From the NCBI GenBank assembly GCA_014281115.1, contig JACONQ010000012.1, positions 62,001-126,000 of the forward strand: DNA of 64,000 nt, read 5' to 3'. Of this stretch, positions 41,749-54,484 are shown one piece after another (within the stretch, counting starts at the first letter, position 1; the number at the start of each line of letters is the position of its first letter). The position numbers were made by a program, and so were the translations under genes. The stretch is from Laburnicola sp. R22_1 (lineage: Eukaryota; Ascomycota; Dothideomycetes; Pleosporales; Didymosphaeriaceae). Below the pieces are notes generated by a model. That model saw only the letters and a program-made list of their open reading frames with translations. It did not search any database and was not told the DNA's origin.

Positions 41749-42012
41749 CACCCCCTCAGCTTAGGCTTATCCTTAAGCTGGACCCCTTGTAGCCGTCCTT
41801 TATTCTAGAGTAATAGCCTCTATCCTTTGTTCTAGCTCGTTAATTTGTACCTCCTTTCTGTTAAGATCCTCTGCCATATTAATAAGTCCTAGTTAATCTA
41901 GAAACTTGCTCCATTTGTTGACAGGAAGGGCCTTCGTAAGCCCATCATCTATCATTTTGTTCGACTGAGTGTAGGTGACCCTGATCCTTCCTTGCGCTAC
42001 CTCTTGCCTTAA

Positions 42013-45000
42013 CTAATGGTTATGAATATCTATATGGCGGAGTTTAGTATTGAGCTGCGCAGTCTCCTTAGCGACAAGCTGTATTGTCTGCTGGTTGTCG
42101 CATTTGATAGTAATCGTTTGATCCGCGAGCTTGACCTGGAGCTTATTGAGCAGGCGTGATGTAAACAGTGCCTCCTTGGCTACCTGTGATAGGGCTAGTA
42201 GCTTGGCTTCAGTAGTGGATGTGGTGATAGTATCTTGCTTGCTTGCTTGCTTGCTTTCCATATAATTAGCCCACCAAACAGTTTGATAATATATCCTTAA
42301 GAACTCTTTCGGTCTAGTGTATTGTCCGCAAACGAGGCATCGCTTGCTACCTTAAAACTGTCTTCTCCACCTAGCTATAACGCCCTTGTGTGTGTTTCTT
42401 AGAGGTATAGTAGGACTTAATTGGCGGCATCTTGATGTTGGCTGCCAGGGTTGGTGAGAAATTGTGCTAATTAGGAGGACGCGAAAGCAGTGTACGGCTG
42501 GGTAGTAACTGCGGCGAATAGGATTGATTCGACCTTGCGTTAGTATCTGTTAATCTCGGATAGACTAGCGAAGCCTGATTGTAGAGTAAGCTTAATGCTA
42601 CTTATTAGGGTATTATGCCTAAGGCTTTGGTTATCGACTAGCCTGGCGATCTTGTTAACATATAACGCTTGTGAGAGCTAGATCTTTTATTACAGGCGGT
42701 TCCTAAGAATCTTAACCCCTAGGAACTATTGGAGATCTTTTCCTCCTATAAGGGTGTACTTTTCTTGTAGCTGCTTAATAACTAGCTCAGCCTAGGGTTT
42801 GTTCTCCTGTTTATAGGCAATAATAATATCATCTACGTAGAAGAAGATGATTACGCCTTGTTTAATCATACAGTAAGGTTTATAGGGTATGCTAATAAGG
42901 CCTAAGCCTCGCAGTGTTGAAGTGAACTCTCTCTACCAGAGTAGTAGTGAGATCCAGAGTCCGTATAGCGCCTTATTAAGCTTTAGGATTGTCCTAGGTT
43001 TGTTGTAGCCTTGTGGCATCCTTATGTATATATCTTAGTCGATCTTCGCGTAAACAAAGGCATTCGTAACGTTGTATTAAAGGAGCTCTAGGTCGAATCG
43101 CGCCGCAATTGCCATAAGCATGCGAAATAATCGTCCAGCCAATATTGCTGCGTATGTATCTTGTAACGTGATATTTCTCTGTTAATCGCCACGAACAACA
43201 AGGCGTGCTTTGCACTTCTTAAGTTGGTAATATTTATTAAACTTATAGGTATATACCCACATATAGTCGAGGATCTGTTCTCTAGTCAGCTTAATTGTTT
43301 TAGCTAGTATCTCAGTCCAGGATCTCATATCCTAGTGACTGTTCAGGTGCTGTTTCTTAGCTTCCTTAAACATATCGCACAGTGGATGTTCTTTAAGCTT
43401 ATTGTGTTAGGAAGGTGACATAGGCAACTGGCTTCTGTGTAGCTTTAATCCTTTAGAGAGCAATCTTTTTAACCGCGCCTTATCTAATGTTTTCCCATTA
43501 AAGTTCCCTGCGTTTCCCGCTTCGGTGCCAGCCATAAATGCTGCGGCCTATGGGCATGTTGTTAATAATAAGGGTTAGTGGTCTTTCCCTTTGTCTTCCT
43601 CTACTAGTGATTATGCAAGGAGTGTCACTAGTAATAGTATAATTAGCGGAGTGGGATAAGTATAGTCCACTTTCCTGCCTTGTTAATATCCAGGCTAGTC
43701 TTCATCCTACGGGTTGTCTCAAATCGTCTTATCTTTATAGAACGACTCTGTCTCTAGTTCAGCTAGTTTAGCTATGGATGGTAGTTCAACCGATCGGACC
43801 CATACAGCAATCTCTTTAAGGGTATTGTGCATAAGGTTATCTATAAGGTCCTCTGTCTTTCCACTAAAGATGCTGTCTTCGTTAAATATTACGTCCTAGG
43901 TGCTAATTACTTTCCCAAGCGAGGGTATCCATATCCGAAAGATGTTAGAGGATTGGTATCCTACCAGATATCCAATCCACGCCTTCGGGTCGAGACGTTG
44001 TAGCCTACTCTTGCCACAGCGGGTATTATCTATTATTGTAAAAGCTTTGCACCTATATGCCTTAAGATAGGTTTAATCTAGCTTTCGTAGTACTATAACC
44101 ACTCTATTCTAGAAGGCCACTATTGTAAAGAAGACTTCGTATAGTGTTCTCTAGTAATTCGCATAGTTTGGCGTTCGATTATAGAGGTAGACAGCTAACT
44201 GGGTAATCTCTGGCCACATATCCCATAGTAGGTTGGCATTAAGTCGCATTGCCCGGGCTTTGTCTTTTATTACACCCCCTAAGCGTTTAGCTCCCCCATT
44301 CTGTGCTTGTGTGTCAGGTGCTAAAGGCTTAATTATAATCCCCTGGGCTGTGCACCATCGATTGACTTCTTGTTTAACTATAAATATTTCGTTATCCGCT
44401 TTAATTACCTTAACTGTAAGGTTAAATTAGTTCTTTATAAACTTTATAAAAGTGGCCAAAGTTTAGATAATAGATCGAGCTATGCAATTGTCCTTAAAGT
44501 AGAAATTCCATATTAGTCCTAAGTATCAATTAGTGATTAGCATTTGGCTCTTCTCTTTTATTAAGCTGCCATCTTTGTAGCTGTAGAAGTCTATTGCGAC
44601 TCGTTCTCCTGGTCCTTTATTAATTAGTCGTGGTGTTTGGCGGATTAACCTCTTAGATTTGGCTCGTCCGCAGGCGTCGCACTATACTATAGTGATGCCT
44701 TTAATTCGCACCCCCTCAGATTGCTACACTAGGTGCTTAAGAGCACTAGGGCCTAGATGCCCTAGTCGCTTATGCTATCGCAGTGCGTCTGCCTTTTGCG
44801 GGGATCTCTTAGTGCGTGAGGTAATCTTGTGGGTATAGAAGGTTGCCTGTTCTATTAGTTCTGGTTAGTATTCTAGAACCTATTAGTCGTAGAGCTCTTG
44901 CAGCTCAGTAATAACTGTGTTGTCTGCTCGCTTTAGGCTTATGGGTTCTAATTTAGTATCCCACTATAGCCCTTAACGCTGTAGTATCCTAAAAGACACT

Positions 45001-45584
45001 AGGTTGCATAGAAGGTCTGGGTAATAGGCCATATTATTAAGGCGTAGTATCTGCTGTTTAGCTGGGCCCTTTAGTTTAAGGTGAACTATGCTATATCCTT
45101 TAACCTATATTTGTGTATTTCTAGCCCATATAAAGTCTCTAGGCGATAGAGGGCGAAATGAGACAAATCGATTAAGGTTGTTCGCGATGTGGCAGGTAGT
45201 GCCTAAATTAAGGATTGAGGAGTATCGTAGTGGGTAGCTCGTAGAATCGGATTAATATAATGCCGCATTAAAGCTAGCTTGGATAGTGGAAATTTTCCGT
45301 CCATCTAGTCAATTATTATTAATCTTAGGAGTAGGGGTATGTGAATTCTTAATTCGTGGGGTTTAAGACCTTGGTCTCTTTACCTTTCTTATCTCCTCTT
45401 ATAGATCTGAATTATTTCTAATCCTGTATTATACCATGTCTATAAAGCTAGGTTGTGGCCTAAACCACTCTGGTGCATGTTCTAGATATGCGTAGAAGCA
45501 GTCTTTTAGACTATGCCTTTGTCTATAAGCAGGGCATTTTTTGCCTTTAACTGCTATTGTATCCTCTATTAAGGACTACTTAGA
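42013..45584 (-). pseudogene. Copia-2 pol and 3' part of gag
   Basis: RNase H is open at 42013-42261 (TITTSTTEAKLLALSQVAKE, then CDNQQTIQLVAKE). The reverse transcriptase active site FFYVDDIII is intact (YVDD codons at 42828-42839). Integrase sequence covers about 43900-45000. At 45490-45560 the gag zinc knuckle reads KKCPAYRQRHSLKDCFYAYL, where one Cys has become Tyr. The frame is interrupted by many TAG/TAA codons at former Gln/Trp sites. Copia-3 splits gag at 45584/50846, just before (in minus reading) the knuckle. Confidence 0.8.
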
Positions 45585-45736
45585 TGTAAGGGATAAGTAG
45601 GGTAGCAATTAGGAATGAGAGACTAAGTTAATTGTAACAAGCTAAATAGAGAAACTGCTTAAGTAGCAGAATCGTGATCAGCAACTAGTCTACATCAGGT
45701 TAGTAGTATTATATAATATCGTACTCTACACTAACA
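45585..45736 (-). repeat. Copia-3 3' LTR
   Basis: Plus-strand start TGTAAGGGATAAGTAGGG, end TCTACACTAACA. Very similar to the 5' LTR with a handful of transitions. Confidence 0.92.
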
Positions 45737-45899
45737 CACCTCCCATAGCATAAAGGTAGCGAAGTGCTGTAAAGTATAACAAAGCAAAATAAGTAAACAG
45801 AGGGCCTCCAGGGCACCTCCCTAGAAAGAACTCTATTAGGTAACAACAGATGTAACAAACTTATCCTCTAAACCAATAACTTATTAGCGGATATTAGTT

Positions 45900-48800
45900 A
45901 TTCCCAATTGCTGTAAGAATCGCTTGTGCTTGCTACTATTAGAGAGAGACTTTATTAATTTATTAGCGGGCATATTAGCAGTTCCCATCCAGGTAACGTT
46001 AATGTTCCCAGCTTCAACTTGCTCACGGATCCACATCTAATATACTTTGATATGTCTAAGCTTTGTGTCAAGCTTTTCTTTGTCCTTATTAGCGATAGAG
46101 ACTATTTGCTAGTTATTATAGTACAACGTAGGTCGAACCTCTAGATTAAACCCAATAGCTTCAAAGGTGTTCATCCACTAGGATAACTCAGTGCCAGCAG
46201 TTAACAGGGCAAACAGTTCAGCCTTAGTAGTTAATTTAGTAACAGATCTCATAATTTTTGCCTTCCAATTAATAACCATACCGTAGAGCTTAAACACATA
46301 GGCGAATAAGCTTTAAGCAGTATTAGGATTGTTAGCAAACGCGGCATCAGAGGCACCAAAGAATAACAACTCCTTAGCTTCCTTATTGTCAATTTAACTA
46401 ATGTAGTTAGCGTTCTTAGAGCGTGCTATTGTTGCTCCAATTGCCCAAAATCGGAAGTCGTATAAGTATTGCCACACAGACTTAATAGCAGCAAGATGCT
46501 TTTAGCTTAGATTATTTAGATAGTGGGCAAGTATCAAGTGCACTTTTGCCACGTCAGGCCGAGTGAAATATAAGATAAAGCCAAGGCATTCAACTAGAAT
46601 CTAATATAGGCGGGTGCGCTCCGCGTTAGGTTTATCTATACTTGGGGGGAGATAAGACTCGCGTAGAGGGACCTTAGGGTGTTAGCTGCCCTAAAGGAGA
46701 TTGTGGTTATGGCAGACTTTTGCAATATAGGAGTCTTGGATTATCCAGACCTTGCCTTTCGCATAGTCTCTAATAATGCGTATTCCTAGGAACCAGTGTA
46801 GTTCTCCTAAGCTTTGTGTCTCGTATCGTTTCATAAACTCGCGTTAAAACTGTTAATAATATTATTAATCGCCTTTGCGGAAAAGGACGACGATATTATC
46901 TACGTAATAGAATAGTATTAGCTTGCCATTAGTAAATAGGCAAGGGATACCCTTAACTTAAGTAAAGCCTATATTAACAAGGGTCTTCTTTAGGTGTTTG
47001 TGCCACAGCGCTAGGGCATCCTTAAGCCCATACAGTGCTCGGCGTAGTCGCATCATATTGCCTAGTCTATCTCGAAACCCATCTGGAGTCCAGACGTAAC
47101 AAAGTCGGGCCAAGTACGCGTTAAGGAAAGCATTCTTAACGTTGTACTAGTAGGCAAGGAGTCTAAAGGCGCACATAATAGTGATAAGAAAGCGAAGCAT
47201 TCGAGCCGCAAGGGTAGCTGCGTAGGTATCATCCCAAGTCGTCTGCAAATCTCCTCTCACGACTAGTCGAGCTTTGTAGCTAGTTAAGTAGCCATTAGCA
47301 TCGAACTTGTACGTGAAAACCCACATTAGCGGCAGGGTCTTAGCATCTAAGTGCTCCTTCACATTATCTTTCACCTTCTCAAATACACCTTTGTAAAGCT
47401 GCTCCTCAATCTCCTTGTCCGCAGTAGCGAACCACTTATTAGTATTAGGGCGGGATTTAACCTCAGCCTAGTTCTTTAGTGGCGGCGGTAGTTAAACACA
47501 GTAAACCTTTAACTCTTTATTTAGGGGCAGTTGCACAATTGCCATAGCAAATGTTTACTAGTACAGAGAAGCGTGCGTACTAAAATGGTCCCTAGGCGTA
47601 TCGTCTCCTCTACCACCTCCCTAACAACGGGACCCTAGAACAATATTATCTGCAGCAATATTAGGGTTTGTACGTCTTAGAGCGTTATTCTAATAGCAGT
47701 TTGGCGCAGTATCTCCAGAAGTAATCTCTCTCCAGCCTTTTAGTTAAGAACAATCATAAGTGCTAGGTACTAGTGTCTCTCAGGGTGTGAGTAATCCTTT
47801 ATAGGCCTCCTGTTAAATCTGCTCTTTAGCATTATCTGGCCTAGTAGCCTCTTCTTCTTAATCCTTAATATTATTCTTAACTGTATGTTAACGATGTGTT
47901 ATATCACGATGGATCTGCTTAATAACGGGATCTTCCTCCTTATCTAATAAATCGATATTAAGGACTCTAACTACGCGTCGTATCTCCTCCGTTATAGGCT
48001 CAAGTTGTAGAGCCAAGTAGCGTTGGTCTTATACAAAGACAACATCACGTGTTCAAACAACACTGTCAGCCCCAGAAACCCATACACGGAAGATATTCGT
48101 TCCTTCGTATCCAACTAGCCATCCAGTAATCGACCTTGACTCGAGCTTGTTACCTTTAGCCACCTTGGTATTACAGAATAGGGCTTTAGCACTAATAACG
48201 TCTATGTGTGTAAGAGACGGCTTCACCTTGCGTACATGTTTGTAGGGCGTCTTTTAGTCAAGAACCTCTGTTGGCAATCAATTAAGGATGTAAATAGCCA
48301 TTAGGCATAACTCGTTAGCTAGTTTCTTAGGCAAATTTGCTTTAATCCGCAAAGCTCTTGCTATAGTAATAATAAGGTTACTAGCCTTCTTAGGCAGGCC
48401 AGTCATCTCTTCTGCACTAACAGCACGTCGCTTAGCTGTAATACCCAGGTCTTAAAAGACCTCCCAGAGATCAGCATAACCCTTTTTATTGTCACAGCGA
48501 ACGTATACAACAATCGCGTTAAACTAGGTCTATATAAGCGCTAGTATCTATTAAACTAAGCGCGTCAAAGTCTCCTTCTTCTTATTACAAAGAGTCTTCC
48601 CTAAATAGTATCTGCTATGTTAACACACAGCGTGTAAGAGCCACTTGTCCCTATTATAGCAAGCTTTACCTGTCTTCCTAAGTTGTATAAGGTTAATGCC
48701 GATACGTTTAAAGGGGCGTGTCGCAGGCTCGCGTTAAGGGCGTCGACTAATAATCTTAGAAAGCTTAGAGTTAATGCACTTTTCACATCCCCTTTATTAT

Positions 48801-50600
48801 GGAGCTTGGGGGCCAGTGATAAGCTTAATACCATCCACTGCCTGCTCTAGGTGTTCAACTGCGCGTCGTCCTGCATGAGCTAGCATCTGATAAGCTTCGA
48901 TAGGGGTGACTTATAGAGGCTTGCGCTCTATACAGCTTGGCTTTGCTAACTTCGATTAAATCGCGAATGTGTACAATTCTAATGCGTTTAAACGTGTTGC
49001 CTTGTTAGAGTCTATAACCTAATAGCCACCCTGCTTATTAAGTGTACAGAATATGTCCATTAAAGCGCTTCTTAAATAGAGATAGCTACGTCCCGAGTTA
49101 AACTCAATACTAACTAATTAACAGCATAAGAGTGACACTACTAATATAAAGAACATAGGAATAAGTGCTACCTATATTATAGTCACTCAACATTCGCTAG
49201 TTAGAGTATTAACAAACAGCTTAATATTTCCCCACTTATATATCTGCAGGGCTTGCGTGCCGGCTAGTAGGATATTATCTAGGTGTCTATCTCGGATCTT
49301 CTCCCAAGTCTTTGGCCGATGGTTTGTGATATGTAGATTAGAGCCAGGATCTAGTATCCACTTATTAATTAATAGTGGTGGAGGCTATTAAACAGCAGCT
49401 GTACTAAGTGGAGTAACAACCTAAGCTGCGTTCTAGCTGCCTTGCCAGTGCATAACTGCTCCTATTAAGTTTTAAGCATTCGATAGAGGGTGACCAGTGT
49501 CTATTAAGAAATTATTCTTGTTGGCAGCAGCTGCCTTTTCACTAGCTTTCTTCTTAGCTCTGAATAGAGCTGCGCTTAAAGGGTTGCCTTTGCCTAGTTT
49601 CCTAACTCTGTCAAACTCAGCTAAGACAGCTAGGTCGGGCCTCCATCCAGCAGGTCGGAGAGAAGGCACCACATAGGAGCACTTTTTAAACAGGTGCTGT
49701 TCCTTACAGATGCACGTAACTATACGTTTCTAGGTGTTGCTATTAGTGTTTAGACTAGGGCGTCCTAAAACAGCATATGTTCCAAGTGCTAACGCTATAG
49801 GGTTTAAGGTGCGTTGGAACTATTAATAGTTCTTCACTAGTGCAACAGGATCTATATACAGAGTTCCGTTTATCTTAGCTCGCGTGATCTCCTAAATTTC
49901 GTGCGTAACAAAGGACTCATCAATTCCCCTAATTGCTTAAAGAAAGTCCTACTGTGCTCAATAGTCCTAGACTTTAGGTAGTTTCAGTTTAATTATATCG
50001 CGAAGGATAGTAATGTAGCTCTTATACCAAGCATCCATCTTCTATTATTATGGAACCTTCTTAATCTTGTCGTACTACTCGAGCAACTCATACTTGCGTT
50101 CTGCTACTAATATACAGAATATCTTCTTGAGTTGCATGAGTTATTTATAGGGAGTTTTAGCATCCTTAATAACTAGGATATGCCTGCTGGCGATCGTCCT
50201 TGCAATCTCCTATGCCAGGTTGTTAAGAGCGTTCTCCTTCTTCTGCCAGGCTGCCAGCTTTGTTGCGTAGAACCCATACTAGAAGGTGTAGTCCTCTTGT
50301 TTAGATTTCGTAAGTTCGTCTGGTTTAATATTATTGTCGCCCTAGACAATGCTTAAAGCTTTATTAGATGTGTTGTCCTTTTTAAATAAGCGTAGTAGTC
50401 GCTTCTTAGGTTTCTTATTATAGATTTTCTTAACAGTATCTACTATCAAATCTGGGTTACAATAGTCCTAGATCTTGTATGCCTCAGCGGTCCTCTTTCG
50501 CAGAAAGATCCACTTCGACCAATCGCTTAGCTTATTAAGGATAATCGTTTCCTTAATAATTAGCTCGTCCTCTTTGTTGCTTATCGTGGCAAACTAGAAC
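45900..50600 (-). pseudogene. Copia-3 gag-pol, inactive
   Basis: Reverse transcriptase is open at 47147-47374 (LPLMWVFTYKFDANGYLTSY, then KARLVVRGDLQTTWDDTYAA). The catalytic YVDD reads YVDN, with Asn at 46895-46897 (GAT to AAT). RNase H lies left of it (about 46040-46300). Integrase and protease regions lie to the right, with an open block at 49472-49672 (FLIDTGHPLSNA just before the integrase-type part). Numerous TAA/TAG codons interrupt the frame. Order and motifs are typical of Ty1/copia; the polymerase is dead. Confidence 0.8.
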
Positions 50601-50679
50601 TTGTTAAGTTAATCTTCGTTGTAGAAAGCGCGTGTATAGTAAGTAGGTAGAGTGTGAACTGCAGTCGAATTAAGCGTAG

Positions 50680-50693
50680 GCCGGGCTCATAAC
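50680..50693 (-). other. Copia-3 primer-binding site, half tRNA-iMet type
   Basis: GCCGGGCTCATAAC (plus strand) adjoins the 5' LTR without a gap. GGGCTCATAAC is the anticodon stem-loop of initiator tRNA-Met up to nucleotide 39, the site of half-tRNA priming described for Drosophila copia. Confidence 0.7.
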
Positions 50694-50845
50694 TATAAGG
50701 GATAAGTAGGGTAACAATTAGGAATGAGAGACTGAGTTGATTATAACAAGCTAAACAGAGAAACTGCTTAAGTAGCAGAATCGTGATCAGCAACTAGTCT
50801 ACATTAGGTTGGTGGTATTATGTAATATCGTACTCCACACTAACA
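50694..50845 (-). repeat. Copia-3 5' LTR
   Basis: 152 bp; on the plus strand it starts TATAAGGGATAAGTAGGG (TG to TA change) and ends CCACACTAACA. Confidence 0.92.
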
Positions 50846-50850
50846 TTAGA

Positions 50851-51813
50851 TATAGTACTTTGACCAAAGGATCGTTTTTGTTAAGGTCTCCCCTGTCTAT
50901 GTTAGTTATTCGTGGAAGATGACGCGTCTTTAGTAGCGTAAGAGGCGTCCCTGTTAGTGCCTAGGGTAGATGCACCACTAGCAGCGAGAGATGGCTCACT
51001 AGCAGCAAAGGCGCCCCTATGCTCTTTACCCTTAATCGGGTAAAGTATTACTATATATTCTTAGAAGCGTTTTATTATCTCCTTCCTTGTTATATCTGCG
51101 TCTTGGCGTCCAGTTTCTTAAAAGGACACGCCCTAGGTGGGAGTAGTCTTTATAATTGCAGTTAGAAAGTCCTTTATAGTATTATAAATTAATTGTACTT
51201 TAGCGACATTATTTATCTCTACTTCTGTAGCTGCCTAATTATACTTAGTTAGCTAGGTATCCTAGTTTAAGGATTGTCTTATCGGCTTAAGAGCCTGTAG
51301 GTATCGCGCTCTTGCCCTATCCCGCTTATCTTCCTTATTAACGCCTACTGTCTGCGTTAGAGATTTAATCTATTGCCAGATCTGCTCTCTAGACTTGCAG
51401 TAGTTATATTGTAGGTGTTGCGACACAGTTAATTAGATATAGATAACCACTTTCTTAAGACTTATTCTCTCCTCTTAGTATTCCTTGTCCTTAATCTTGT
51501 AGTCCTCAAGCTATATCTTATAGAACTTAATGTCCTCCTTATATGCCTTAAGGCCTGAATTTAATAGCTCTAATGGGCGCGTTAGAGGGTTTTGTTAATT
51601 GTCGTCGTTTACGCGGATAATTAACTGGTAACTCGCTATTTCTAGCAGCAACGGCGGTGTCGGCTTTTCGCGTGGGAGTTTGGCTCCATCTGGACTAATA
51701 ATGGGCCATATATCTATTGGCTCGCATCGCGCTTTTAGCTACAGTAGCTATAGTGTATAATTGGTGTAATTAGTTAACACAATCGTTGAGTCGCGGAGCG
51801 TTAACAGCGACAT
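50851..51813 (-). pseudogene. Copia-2 gag, 5' part
   Basis: Starts at the ATG complementary to 51811-51813 (MSLLTLRDSTIVLTNYTNYT), 23 bp after the primer-binding site, then reads CEPIDIWPIISPDGAKLP with Trp/Gln codons turned to stops. Continues across the Copia-3 insertion at 45584. Confidence 0.7.
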
Positions 51814-51836
51814 TGTCTTTTCTTAGGGTTAATTAA

Positions 51837-51854
51837 GGCAGTGAGACTCTTAAT
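51837..51854 (-). other. Copia-2 primer-binding site, half tRNA-Lys(CUU) type
   Basis: GGCAGTGAGACTCTTAAT directly adjoins the 5' LTR and is identical to the Copia-1 site, while the LTRs of the two elements differ in much of their length. Confidence 0.6.
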
Positions 51855-52019
51855 TATCAGATTTAAGCACTATTTAAGCTCATTAAGATGGGGGGTCTGA
51901 TAAATAAGATGGATAAACAGTTGTATTGTGTGTGTTGTGTGACTTGTTGGCTCGAGGTCTAATTTAGAGGGTGGAGCCAACCACGTGCCCTTATTCGGCA
52001 ACACGGCTCTAATCTAACA
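51855..52019 (-). repeat. Copia-2 5' LTR
   Basis: 165 bp; begins TATCAGATTTAAGC on the plus strand (TG to TA change) and ends TCTAATCTAACA. Confidence 0.93.
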
Positions 52020-52024
52020 ATAAT

Positions 52025-53039
52025 ATTAGTTAGCAGGCTAAGAAGATTAAAGGCTTAGAGTTAGTATATAGATGGCAGAGTTATAGTAAGTAATATTAAG
52101 GGCACTTAGTACTTAGTTAATATATAAAGGTTCTAAAGATAAGGGCGATAGTCTATATTAGGGAGGATAAGGTAGTGGAATTTGTCTACTATAATTTACT
52201 CTAGCTTCTTTAAGGCTTTTTATCTTATAATAAAGCTCTAAAGGCGTTGTTTAATATACTCTCTAGCGTTATAAGGATAATAAATACCTATATATTATAT
52301 AAGTCTTACTTCTAAATAGTTATATAAATGTGTAGTACTTTACACTAGGCTAGGAAATTTATATAAAGTGCTACTAGTAGAAGAATAATAATACTTTATT
52401 TATAGTCTAGAAAGTAAGCGAGTAGTATAAAGAGAAGACTTTTCTCTAACCCTATCCTAGTAATATATACTATCACGCTTTCGCCTATAAGAATAGTATT
52501 AAGTATAGGCTTTTATAGACTGTAAAACTAGGCAGCCTTACTAAGATTCTCTCTTAATAGCTAGAGTAGGTTTACACTCTTATAATTAGAATTGCGAAAA
52601 ACTCTAAGCGTGCAATATAGTATTTTAAGACGTATTAAGATTTTTAGGTGTAGTAGGTAGAAAGTTTAGAGTTCTGTACTATTATATAGATACGTAGTAG
52701 TTAGCCTTAGTACTATTAGATAGCTAGTAAAAAATTCTAGACACGTTAAGTGCGTACACTGCGTATACTATTTTGGCTAAATATTTTATCTATATTTTTA
52801 GAGCCTTAGTCTCGCCCTCTTCTAATATATTATTAACCTTATGTTTAGATAACTCTTAGAGTAGTTTATTCTTGTCGCCAATCTTTCTTCTAAAAGCGAT
52901 AATACGGTGGTGTATAGTACTAATATTAATCTTCTTGCCTAGCCACTATAGGGTTGCCTATTAGACTACTTAGCTTAGTAGTTAGAATGTAGTATGCTGT
53001 CTACTATTCTTAGCAGACTAAATAAGAGGGCTTTGTGCT
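52025..53039. other. RIP-saturated AT-rich DNA
   Basis: No ORF, no clear repeat; TpA-rich on both strands. Probably old transposon sequence interrupted by Copia-2, continuing from 38702-41583. Confidence 0.5.
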
Positions 53040-53720
53040 TATATATAGTAATGCGTTTGTATTTTCCTTAGTAGCTGCCCTTAAACTATAAAATAGAATA
53101 GATAGATAAGCTAAATATACTAAACTACTAGGCTACCTATATTAATAGAAAGGAACTTCTAAATTATCTTTATAGACTTATTGTAGTTATAACCTTTATA
53201 GTACTATAGTATAAGTACTATAAGGGATTTATAGATAAAGGTATAGCGCATTTTTATTATAGTGTTATTTTCTAGTTAGATACTAAGAACCTCTAGTTTA
53301 CACCTAGACTGTCCACTTATAAAGTAGACATTAGCTAATAGGTAACTTAGAAATTCTTATACGAGATTATAATATCGCTAGACCTAGAAAAAGTTCTTAA
53401 GATTAGTAATAATAGACTATAGGAAGGCCTTTAGATCTATCTTATTAGCGAGCTAGTTTAGAACAAAATTAACCCTATGCCTAAGTGTAGGATTTAAAAA
53501 GTTAAAAACACTAAAGCTAGGGGTTATATTCTTTAGGTCTTTAGTAAGTATATTCTATAGGATAGTGGGCAATTCTATAGCTTCTAATAGAGTCTAAATA
53601 ACTTAGGGCTATATATAGTAGAATAGGCATATAGTATATATAGTAATACTCTAAAAACTTACCCATAATACTACCTTTGCCTCTAGATTAGAAAAGTTAA
53701 TTATTTCTTAAAATAATAGC
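53040..53720 (+). pseudogene. RIP-riddled coding relic, family not recognised
   Basis: If TAG/TAA are taken as former Gln/Trp codons, one plus-strand frame stays coherent from about 53050 to 53710: LDTKNL.FTPRLSTYKVDIS, VT.KFLYEIIISLDLEKVLK, ISNNRL.EGL.IYLISELV, NKINPMPKCRI.KVKNTKAR, GYIL.VFSKYIL.DSGQFYS, SLNNLGLYIVE.AYSIYSNT. The steady amino-acid pattern shows a genuine former gene. I cannot name the family. It ends shortly before the Tc1-like element at 54074. Confidence 0.45.
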
Positions 53721-54484
53721 CTTATAAGTAACTCTATTAGTAAGTTATAATCTAGTAAATAGAGTACTACAGCTTATTAAAACTACTATATACTAAAGTT
53801 ACTTATTACGTTAGTAATATATTAAGAAATTTTAATACTAGCCTTAAACACTTATTATAAAGAAAGCTATCTATTACTATATTAGAGTTATTTTACACTA
53901 TTCTTTAAGAGTATATAGCCTTATTTTTATTAACTAAAATAAGTAGTAGTAGCTAATATTACCTTTATAATATTAAAAATATTACTACCTCTAATATTAA
54001 TAATTTTATAAGTATAGTAATACTTATATATAAACTACACTTTGCTTATATTTTTACGCTTAATAATGTAATACAGTAGGGTGACACAAAAAAACGCCTA
54101 GTAAAAAGATACCTTTTTAAAAGTTATATAACTAGGTGAGTTTTAATACTATGTAAATAAAAAGTATACCGTTTTAAGGAGAAGGTTTGGGAGATTTAGT
54201 ATAGAAGGTTAGTAAGAGCTTAGTAGTCAGCGCTAACTAGACGTATCTTAGTAAAGTTAAGGGAATTTTTTCTTAAAACTTTGACCCTATATAACTTTCT
54301 TTTCTACGTAGATAAAATTCTATAACTTATATATATTATAGTTTAGTCTATAAGGACTATATAACTTAACTTTTATTATAGGTTTATTCAGAGAAATAAT
54401 AATTATAAGGAAAAAGATAAAAATGAATTAAAATTAAACAATTAGATAGAACTAGTAAATAATATATAACTAGTACTTAGTATA

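Larger units (their letters stand above)
45585..50845 (-). mobile_element. complete Copia retrotransposon (Copia-3), nested in Copia-2
   Basis: 5,261 bp, LTRs of 152 bp at 45585-45736 (3') and 50694-50845 (5'), exact target duplication TTAGA at 45580-45584 and 50846-50850. A purine-rich tract (complement of CACCTCCCATAGCATA) lies next to the left LTR, the primer-binding site next to the right one, so it also reads on the minus strand. Its LTR sequence is unrelated to Copia-1/2, so it is a different family. Confidence 0.93.
41584..52019 (-). mobile_element. complete Copia retrotransposon (Copia-2) with nested insertion
   Basis: 10,436 bp including a 5,261-bp nested Copia-3; about 5.2 kb without it. 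LTRs of 165 bp at 41584-41748 (3') and 51855-52019 (5'), target duplication ATAAT at 41579-41583 and 52020-52024. A polypurine tract (complement of CACCCCCTCAGC) adjoins the 3' LTR, the primer-binding site adjoins the 5' LTR, so the element reads on the minus strand. Order gag, integrase, reverse transcriptase, RNase H is that of Ty1/copia. Confidence 0.92.
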
